A DNA stretch of 10,428 nucleotides. Origin: Candidatus Bipolaricaulota bacterium (lineage in GTDB: Bacteria; Bipolaricaulota; Bipolaricaulia; UBA7950; UBA9294). The position numbers and the translations under genes are program-made. Positions 6,172 to 10,428 of this stretch are shown piece after piece. Each line of letters opens with the position of its first letter. Position 1 is the stretch's first letter. The notes below the pieces were generated by a model, which worked only from the letters and a program-made list of their open reading frames with translations, ran no database searches and had not been told where the DNA came from. The stretch spans positions 1 to 10,428 of the forward strand of contig RXOA01000089.1 of assembly GCA_003979035.1 (NCBI GenBank), in the 5' to 3' direction.

Positions 6172-6999
6172 TCAGTCTTTCTTGCCGTTCCCATTGCTCG
6201 AGCCGGAACCCGAGCCGGAGGCCCCGTTCGATCCGCTGCCATTTCCGGGGTTCTGACCATGGGCGTTGTCATTCCGTTCCTGCTCGCTCTCAGGCTCGTC
6301 GGGCGCGGTCTGATTCTCGTTGGCGTTCTGTTCGGTTTCTTCCTCTTGATACTTGTTCTGCCCTTGACCTGTCACTTCGTTGGCCGCTTGTCCCCAAGAT
6401 TCGTCTTCGCTTGCGCTTTCAAGCGCAGCGAGCGCTTCGAGCGGATCTTCTCCGTCTCTGAGAGCGGCCTTGGTTACGCGGAGGACGATTCCCGGCGGGA
6501 CGCCGTCAGCGATCAGTTGACTCGCTTCCAAGGTCAGACCCTCGGGGATGTCCTCTCCAAAGGCGCGAACCGCCGCACTTTCGATGGCACGAATCACACC
6601 GTCGGGGGTGGTGAGATCGATCCAAGCGTCGGTCAGTGCAAGGGCTCCCTCTCCAACTGCAATCTCCCCTCCGACCAAACCGAGGAAGACCTGGTCCAGG
6701 GCTTCGATCGCGATCGCCAGTTGTTCCGGATCGCTGATCTGGGACCACCCCAACTGATCTTCGAGCATGGCGAGGATTTCCTCGGGAGTGGCGACCTCCG
6801 CGTTGACGACCGTGAGGATCTGCTCCGAGAGAGTTGCCGCTTGCTCGGAAGAGACCACGGGGTTGGACCAGACGATTTCGATGACCTCCTCCAGTACGCT
6901 GGAGGGGGTTTGAATCTCTTGCCCGAGAGCGACAAACGAGACCATCAGGAAGAGGAAACCCACAACAAAGAACCTTAGTTTCGGCAGTCCGGCGATCAT
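6172..6999 (-). CDS. Exported acidic protein of unknown function, under a c-di-GMP-I riboswitch
   Basis: I do not recognise this 275-residue protein. Residues 1-26 form a classical signal peptide: K7 and R9, a hydrophobic core 10-24, and a likely cut after ALG26 before QE. Residues about 33-200 are acidic, Cys-free and predicted mostly helical, with alternating ExxL-type helices (SEQILTVV, PEEILAMLEDQLGW, VIRAIESAAVRAF, DPLEALAALES). Residues 201-275 are low-complexity: first Q/N/E-rich, then Gly/Ser/Asn repeats ending in KKD, probably disordered. ATG 6999 has GGGAGG (7010-7005) five bases upstream; later starts would lose the basic signal-peptide end. The start and ribosome site lie inside a c-di-GMP-I aptamer, so expression is probably controlled at translation by c-di-GMP. 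Secreted or surface proteins are common targets of that signal. It might be a matrix or surface component, but this is a guess. Confidence 0.8.
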   Translation of the reverse strand: MIAGLPKLRFFVVGFLFLMVSFVALGQEIQTPSSVLEEVIEIVWSNPVVSSEQAATLSEQILTVVNAEVATPEEILAMLEDQLGWSQISDPEQLAIAIEALDQVFLGLVGGEIAVGEGALALTDAWIDLTTPDGVIRAIESAAVRAFGEDIPEGLTLEASQLIADGVPPGIVLRVTKAALRDGEDPLEALAALESASEDESWGQAANEVTGQGQNKYQEEETEQNANENQTAPDEPESEQERNDNAHGQNPGNGSGSNGASGSGSGSSNGNGKKD

Positions 7000-7069
7000 A
7001 GAGACCTCCCTTAGACCCGTGACTTTGCGCCTCCGGCTTTCGCCGGGTTTGCCGTTTCGACTCAACTGG
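6973..7069 (-). promoter_or_regulatory. Cyclic-di-GMP-I (GEMM-I) riboswitch aptamer
   Basis: Read on the minus strand. P2: GGC (7053-7051), AAA, then CCCGGC-GAAA-GCCGG (7047-7033), closing with GUC (7023-7021). From CC to the end of GUC it has 27 bases, as in the Vc2 aptamer, with the GNRA tetraloop in the same place. The conserved GGCAAACC (7053-7046) and CGCAAAG (7029-7023) are present. P3: CGG (7019-7017) pairs with CCG (6992-6990); GUC (7016-7014) pairs with GAU (6997-6995). The 11-nt tetraloop receptor is UCUAAG (7015-7010) with UAUGA (7000-6996), where U-A and C-G replace the usual C-G pairs. Bulged G6993 can pair C7029, matching C44-G83. Ligand contacts by analogy: G7053 (G20) and C6984 (C92); G rather than A at the first favours c-di-GMP over cGAMP. 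P1: CC, AGUU and UCG (7069-7058) with CGA, AACU and GG (6983-6973). Confidence 0.88.
6997..7010 (-). promoter_or_regulatory. Shine-Dalgarno and AUG embedded in the riboswitch
   Basis: GGGAGG (7010-7005) lies in the apical part of P3, and AUG (6999-6997) lies inside the receptor half UAUGA. In the folded state the G of the AUG pairs with C7014, and the first two bases form the tetraloop receptor. Ligand-stabilised docking should therefore hide the start, giving an OFF switch (inference). The five-base spacing is ideal for initiation when the fold is open. Confidence 0.7.
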
Positions 7070-7077
7070 ACCTTGTG

Positions 7078-7083
7078 AGTATA
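7078..7083 (-). promoter_or_regulatory. -10 element just upstream of the riboswitch
   Basis: TATACT on the minus strand (7083-7078) places transcription initiation near 7073-7071, only a few bases before the first P1 base at 7069. No good -35 is seen: 17-18 bases upstream reads GCCTGG or TGCCTG. The fit with the aptamer boundary is the best support. Confidence 0.55.
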
Positions 7084-7227
7084 CCTCACTCCCTTTGATT
7101 CCAGGCATTGGGGGTGAACCAAATCGATGATGAACCTAGACGTGCGTGTGTGAGACCTACAGAAGCGGACGAAACCGCCGCGGGAAGTTTGACGAAGGAA
7201 ACCCTCTTCGGCTTAGAAGGAGGCCCC

Positions 7228-8871
7228 ATGGGTTCAGCAGAAGCATTCTACACTTGGTCCGGCGCATGGATCGCAAGATTGCTCGAGGAAGCGCCGTCCC
7301 TGGCCACATACTCCGGCGATCACCGATTCGATGATTGCCTCGCGGACTTCTCGAAATCCGGACTCATCAGGCAAAGACAGCTCTTTGAGACGGGGTTGGC
7401 GACCCTCGAAGCCATGGATGTGGCCGGCTGGTCGATTGACGAGAAGATTGACCGCATCCTTCTTGTCCAGCTTGCGAAGCAACAGCTGAGAGCATTTGCG
7501 GAGACCCGGATCCACGAAAGAAATCCCGGTGTCTACGTGGACGAGATCTCACAAAGCGTCTTCATGCTGATCATGAAGGACTTCGCGCCGATCGAGGATC
7601 GCCTTCGAAGCGCCGCCGCGCGAATGCGAGCCGTTCCCCGGCTCCTCTCCGAAGCCAAGGCGAACCTCGTCGCTGCGGAGGTTCCGCGTGTCTGGGCGGA
7701 ACTGGCGATCGAGCAGGCCGGATCAGCTCCCGGTTTGTTCGCGGGCCTTCTTCCCCAGGTGGCTGCCGGGGAAGCACCGGCGATCCTTGATGAGGTCGCG
7801 GAGGCGGGCAAGGGTGCGGCGGCGGCTGCAACAGCATTCATCGCCTTTCTCCGTCAAGATGTCCTTCCTCACGCCGATGGCGACTTCGCGGTCGGCGAAG
7901 ACTTGTTTAACACCATCCTTCGCGAAGACCATCTGGTCGACTACAACGCTCGTGAGATGCTCGCCGAAGGGTGGCGGCAGTTCGAATCAACCGAGCATCA
8001 GATGGCGGAGATCGCCAAGGAGATCGATCCCAACAAGTCGGTCTACGAGATCATCGAAGAGGCGAAGAGCGACCACCCAACGGCCGAAGGGCTGCTTGAT
8101 GCCTACCGCGATGCGATGAACGCCGCGCGGCAGTTTATCATCGATCACGATGTCGTCACTGTTCCCGAAAACGAAAGCATGCAGGTCATCGAGACTCCGG
8201 CGTTCCTGAGGCCGGTCCTTCCGTACGCCGCCTACATGTCGGCGGGAGTTTTCGAAGAGTCTCAAGCCGGCACATTCATCGTGACCCCGGTCAACCCGGG
8301 AGCCTCTCCCGAGGAACAGGAGCAAAAGCTGCGAGGACACACGTACGCCAAGCTCCCGATCACGGCACTCCACGAAGCCTATCCAGGACACCATCTTCAG
8401 ATCAGTCACGCCAACCGAACGCCTACGTTGCCGCGACGACTGGGAACATTCCTGTCCACGCTGTTCGCCGAAGGATGGGCGTTCTACTGCGAAGAACTCA
8501 TGGAGACGCTTGGGTACATCGCAGAGCCGATCCAACGCCTGGGACGCCTGAAGGACCAACGCTGGCGCGCCGCGCGGATCATCCTCGACGGCAGCCTGCA
8601 TGCAGGCGAGATGACGGTGGAAGAAGGCGTCGCCTTCCTCGTCGAGCGCTGCCAACTTGAGCGAACCAATGCCCTTGCGGAGGTCCGGCGCTACACCCAG
8701 ATGCCGACCCAGCCGCAATCGTACCTGATGGGGAAGCTCGAACTCGTCAAGCTGATCGAGGAATACAAGGCCTCGCGGCCGGAAGCGAGCCTGCGCGAGA
8801 TCCATGATGCGATTCTTGCCTGTGGCTCACTGCCGCCTAAGTTGATGCGGATGGCGCTTCTCGGCGCGTAG
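7228..8871 (+). CDS. DUF885 family putative zinc metallopeptidase
   Basis: A 547-residue DUF885 protein, close to the family's usual 550-600. The predicted metal site is H382-E-A-Y-P-G-H388-H389, the signature HExxxGHH of the family, followed by E415-G-W-A-F-Y-C-E-E, whose Glu is the likely third ligand. The YMSAGVFE and GTFIVTP segments before the motif and the C-terminal RRYTQMPTQPQSYLMGK are also family features. Members are predicted peptidases; substrate unknown. No signal peptide or membrane segment, so it should be cytoplasmic. ATG 7228 is chosen for AAGGAGG (7217-7223) four bases before it; an upstream in-frame start at 7108 would add about 40 residues of no family character. It is divergent from the riboswitch gene, and a 10-bp hairpin follows its stop. 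I see no convincing promoter in the gap. Confidence 0.92.
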   Translation: MGSAEAFYTWSGAWIARLLEEAPSLATYSGDHRFDDCLADFSKSGLIRQRQLFETGLATLEAMDVAGWSIDEKIDRILLVQLAKQQLRAFAETRIHERNPGVYVDEISQSVFMLIMKDFAPIEDRLRSAAARMRAVPRLLSEAKANLVAAEVPRVWAELAIEQAGSAPGLFAGLLPQVAAGEAPAILDEVAEAGKGAAAAATAFIAFLRQDVLPHADGDFAVGEDLFNTILREDHLVDYNAREMLAEGWRQFESTEHQMAEIAKEIDPNKSVYEIIEEAKSDHPTAEGLLDAYRDAMNAARQFIIDHDVVTVPENESMQVIETPAFLRPVLPYAAYMSAGVFEESQAGTFIVTPVNPGASPEEQEQKLRGHTYAKLPITALHEAYPGHHLQISHANRTPTLPRRLGTFLSTLFAEGWAFYCEELMETLGYIAEPIQRLGRLKDQRWRAARIILDGSLHAGEMTVEEGVAFLVERCQLERTNALAEVRRYTQMPTQPQSYLMGKLELVKLIEEYKASRPEASLREIHDAILACGSLPPKLMRMALLGA

Positions 8872-8883
8872 GTTCTTATCACC

Positions 8884-8932
8884 ACGGCGGTCGTGCTCCC
8901 CGCGTACGGCGCGACCGCCGTCCTTCCTTCCC
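8884..8932 (+). terminator. Hairpin after the DUF885 gene
   Basis: ACGGCGGTCG (8884-8893) and CGACCGCCGT (8912-8921) form a perfect 10-bp stem with an 18-base loop, 12 bases after the stop. The tail CCTTCCTTCC is pyrimidine-rich but has no T-run, so it may be a weak or Rho-assisted terminator, or an RNA-stabilising hairpin. Confidence 0.6.
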
Positions 8933-8989
8933 GACCAAATGCCACGGAGATGCTCTGGGAAGATCACTGAGACGGTTTCTCGCATGGCC

Positions 8990-9017
8990 AAAACTTGAGT
9001 GAGAGCCGACGGCTCTC
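8990..9017 (-). terminator. Possible intrinsic terminator of the GyrI-fusion gene
   Basis: GAGAGCC-GTC-GGCTCTC on the minus strand (9017-9001) is a perfect 7-bp stem with a three-base loop, followed after seven bases by TTTT (8993-8990). It lies 64 bases beyond the stop codon of the minus-strand gene. The distance between stem and T-run makes it a weak candidate. Confidence 0.45.
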
Positions 9018-9036
9018 GACAGCAGGTCTTCCTCGC

Positions 9037-9067
9037 GCCGGCAGTCCACGGATCGCACGTGGCCGGC
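9037..9067. repeat. Imperfect hairpin just after the GyrI-fusion stop
   Basis: GCCGG (9037-9041) and CCACG (9046-9050) pair with CCGGC (9063-9067) and CGTGG (9058-9062), with a four-base bulge on one side and a seven-base loop. It lies 14 bases past the minus-strand stop and could help end that transcript. There is no T-run. Confidence 0.35.
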
Positions 9068-9080
9068 ACCGAGTTTGGTG

Positions 9081-10208
9081 TCAGTCGATCAGTTCCTGCG
9101 GCAGATGGACGCGGAAGACACACCGCTCGTTTCCTTCGAGAACCGAATCGACCACATCGACGCGCAAGCGCCGATCAAGGATCGCTTCCCACATTTGAAC
9201 AAACCATCCGCCTGAGCAGTTACAGAACGAGGCGGAGAGCGGCTCATCCCGCCGGATCGCTTCGCGCGCCACAGGACAGAAACAAGCATAGTAGCGCTTC
9301 ATCTTCGGATCCTCCGCCTTTTCGTAGGCCTCGCGCTGCCAGGGAGGGATGCATCGCTCGATGTACGCTGCCGGTTGTCCATCGTACGATTCGACCCAGA
9401 TCCGCGCCGGGAACAACGCCTTGTCGGCCGCCAATCGATCGATGAACGCGCTCAAATCGCCGATCTCTTCGTACACGGCGCGCATCCGATCAAGCTCTAT
9501 CCGTGGGTAGTGATGAGCGCAATGGTTGAGAACACAGGCCCGTGTCTGCTCATCCGGAATCGCAGTGTCGAGACGATCCAATGCTCCGCTCATCCAGCTG
9601 CGAACAGCCGTTGCATTCGACTTCTCGGCAAGGTCGGCGCTGCCTTCCATGATCTCGCGTGCAAGGTCCTCCCCCAGACAATCGCTCAACCCTGCTTGGA
9701 GCCCGTTGAGCCACGCCGGAAGATGGTCGGGAAACTGAATCTCTGTCAGATAATTCGCCGCATCGTTGCCGTGCGTCTCCGGTCCTTCAAGATAGACGTA
9801 ACGAACGGGGTCGTCTCCGGCAAGAAGGGCATGCTCCGCAATGAAACGCGACAGTTCTTGCGCCGTCGTTCGGACCGGTTCCCCGTCACCCCCATCCTGG
9901 TACGGTCCTTGATGAACCGCCGAAAACATGGCGATTGCCGGCAAGGCTCGAACCTCGAATGGGGGGGCAACGACTCCCGAGTCGATGGGAACCGCCAACT
10001 CGACGTCCAATTCACCACCGTCCGTCCGCCCAAGAATCAGGCAGATTCCGGGGCCGACCGCGCTGTCTTTCAGAACGGCACGCATCTCCGCAAGTCCCCG
10101 TTGAGCATCGCTGTGTCCGCGGATGGTCCGGCGAACGACGGCAACATTCTTCTCCTCAATCCGCTTGAGGACCATTGAAAACTGCAGTTTCTCATTCGAT
10201 CCGATCAT
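9081..10208 (-). CDS. GyrI-like ligand-binding domain fused to a cysteine-rich domain
   Basis: A 375-residue cytoplasmic protein of two parts. Residues about 12-160 look like a GyrI-like/effector-binding (SOUL-type) domain: VAVVRRTIRG near the start, ELAVPIDSG with a Gly hinge, LPAIAMFSAVHQGPY (89-103; H99-Q-G-P-Y is the hallmark) and VRYVYLEGP...YLTEIQFP. There is no DNA-binding domain. Residues about 165-375 are Cys-rich: C225-x4-C230, C286, C309-F-C311, C329-N-C331 and C363. The final part (CNCSGGWFVQMWEAILDRR...V..SVLEGNERCVF) resembles DUF6144/V4R-like C-termini (from memory, not checked). A small-molecule or metal sensor is one reading; no function is established. ATG 10208 follows AGGAG (10218-10214) by five bases; an in-frame ATG at 10310 would add a basic, non-family stretch. 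Two hairpins follow the stop. Confidence 0.8.
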   Translation of the reverse strand: MIGSNEKLQFSMVLKRIEEKNVAVVRRTIRGHSDAQRGLAEMRAVLKDSAVGPGICLILGRTDGGELDVELAVPIDSGVVAPPFEVRALPAIAMFSAVHQGPYQDGGDGEPVRTTAQELSRFIAEHALLAGDDPVRYVYLEGPETHGNDAANYLTEIQFPDHLPAWLNGLQAGLSDCLGEDLAREIMEGSADLAEKSNATAVRSWMSGALDRLDTAIPDEQTRACVLNHCAHHYPRIELDRMRAVYEEIGDLSAFIDRLAADKALFPARIWVESYDGQPAAYIERCIPPWQREAYEKAEDPKMKRYYACFCPVAREAIRRDEPLSASFCNCSGGWFVQMWEAILDRRLRVDVVDSVLEGNERCVFRVHLPQELID

Positions 10209-10357
10209 CCGCTCTCCTGTTGGTCGTCGGTTTCGTCGCAAAAGACGAGCCCCCCGCCCGATCGCGTTGGTGGGACTCCCGCAACAAACGCTACGATCGA
10301 TCCGTCTCAAGGAAGTCTCACGGCCGAACGCTTTCCCCTTGACGCGAGGGCGTAGAG

Positions 10358-10390
10358 TATCGTAAATAGTATTTGTAGGTCGCGCGGCAA
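10358..10390. promoter_or_regulatory. AT-rich possible promoter or operator before the GyrI-fusion gene
   Basis: The region between the last start codon and the poly-C tract (10209-10404) has no gene. Within it, 10358-10375 is markedly AT-rich and has the odd palindrome AAATA-G-TATTT (10364-10374). On the minus strand TTGCCG (10390-10385) could be a -35, with weak -10 options TATTTA or GATACT downstream. On the plus strand TTGACG (10339-10344) could serve a gene beyond the window. Direction is not settled. Confidence 0.3.
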
Positions 10391-10404
10391 TTGCTGCGTT
10401 CCCT

Positions 10405-10420
10405 CCCCCCCCCCCCCCCC
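10405..10420. repeat. Run of 16 C at the window edge
   Basis: A homopolymer of 16 C, followed by GCCGCCCC to the last base. No other homopolymer in the window is nearly as long. Sequencing or assembly error at a contig end is a likely explanation; a real phase-variable tract is possible but unsupported. Confidence 0.8.
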
Positions 10421-10428
10421 GCCGCCCC

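Noticed and set aside
6259..6978. 239-residue open frame on the plus strand
   Set aside because: It is antisense to the exported protein, with no ribosome site and no recognisable domain. The minus strand has the signal peptide, strong SD and riboswitch.
7033..7046. CCGGC-TTTC-GCCGG hairpin read as a + strand terminator
   Set aside because: No + strand gene ends nearby. On the minus strand it is the GAAA-capped P2 of the riboswitch.
9375..10178. 267-residue open frame on the plus strand
   Set aside because: It is antisense to the GyrI-fusion gene, whose HQGPY and Cys motifs make the minus strand the coding one.
1..10428. CRISPR arrays, tRNA or rRNA genes, insertion sequences
   Set aside because: No regularly spaced repeats, cloverleaf sequences, rRNA signatures, transposase motifs or terminal inverted repeats were found on either strand.

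Overview
The window is a 10.4 kb piece of a bacterial chromosome with about 59% G+C by eye. It has dense genes, clear Shine-Dalgarno sites on most starts, no tRNA, rRNA, CRISPR array or insertion sequence, and a poly-C run at its right edge that may mark a contig end. I cannot place the organism firmly. The sequence fits an uncultivated, moderately high-GC free-living bacterium. The hexamer CGATCG is clearly over-represented across all genes.

Left part (1-2294, + strand): the 3' end of a GNAT acetyltransferase, then a small YdcZ/DUF606-type DMT membrane protein, a DUF2161 protein with a PD-(D/E)XK-like nuclease core, and a rubrerythrin-like diiron protein. A thioredoxin-reductase-like flavoprotein (2348-3322, - strand) converges on the last of these. 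It keeps the CxxC site and FAD motifs but has lost the usual NADPH-binding motifs. A 454-base divergent intergenic region then leads to a MocR-type (GntR + aminotransferase) regulator (3777-5228) whose promoter overlaps a small dyad, and to a membrane-anchored N-acetylmuramoyl-L-alanine amidase (5362-6057) with a strong intrinsic terminator.

Central part, the main result: the minus-strand gene at 6172-6999 encodes an exported acidic protein of unknown function. Its 5' end carries what reads as a complete cyclic-di-GMP-I (GEMM) riboswitch aptamer, about 7069 to 6973. It has a GAAA-capped P2 of exactly the length of the Vc2 reference, the internal segments GGCAAACC and CGCAAAG, a covarying 11-nt tetraloop receptor, and the C44-G83-type long-range pair. 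The Shine-Dalgarno lies in the P3 loop, and the AUG start codon lies inside the tetraloop receptor. The same bases therefore fold as the ligand sensor, initiate translation and encode the first residues of the signal peptide. A TATACT -10 element sits immediately before the aptamer, so the leader is essentially all aptamer.

Right part: a DUF885 putative zinc metallopeptidase (7228-8871, +) runs divergently from the riboswitch gene and ends in a 10-bp hairpin. A minus-strand gene (9081-10208) fuses a GyrI-like ligand-binding domain to a cysteine-rich C-terminal domain. The last ~200 bases are an upstream region with an AT-rich stretch and the poly-C tract.
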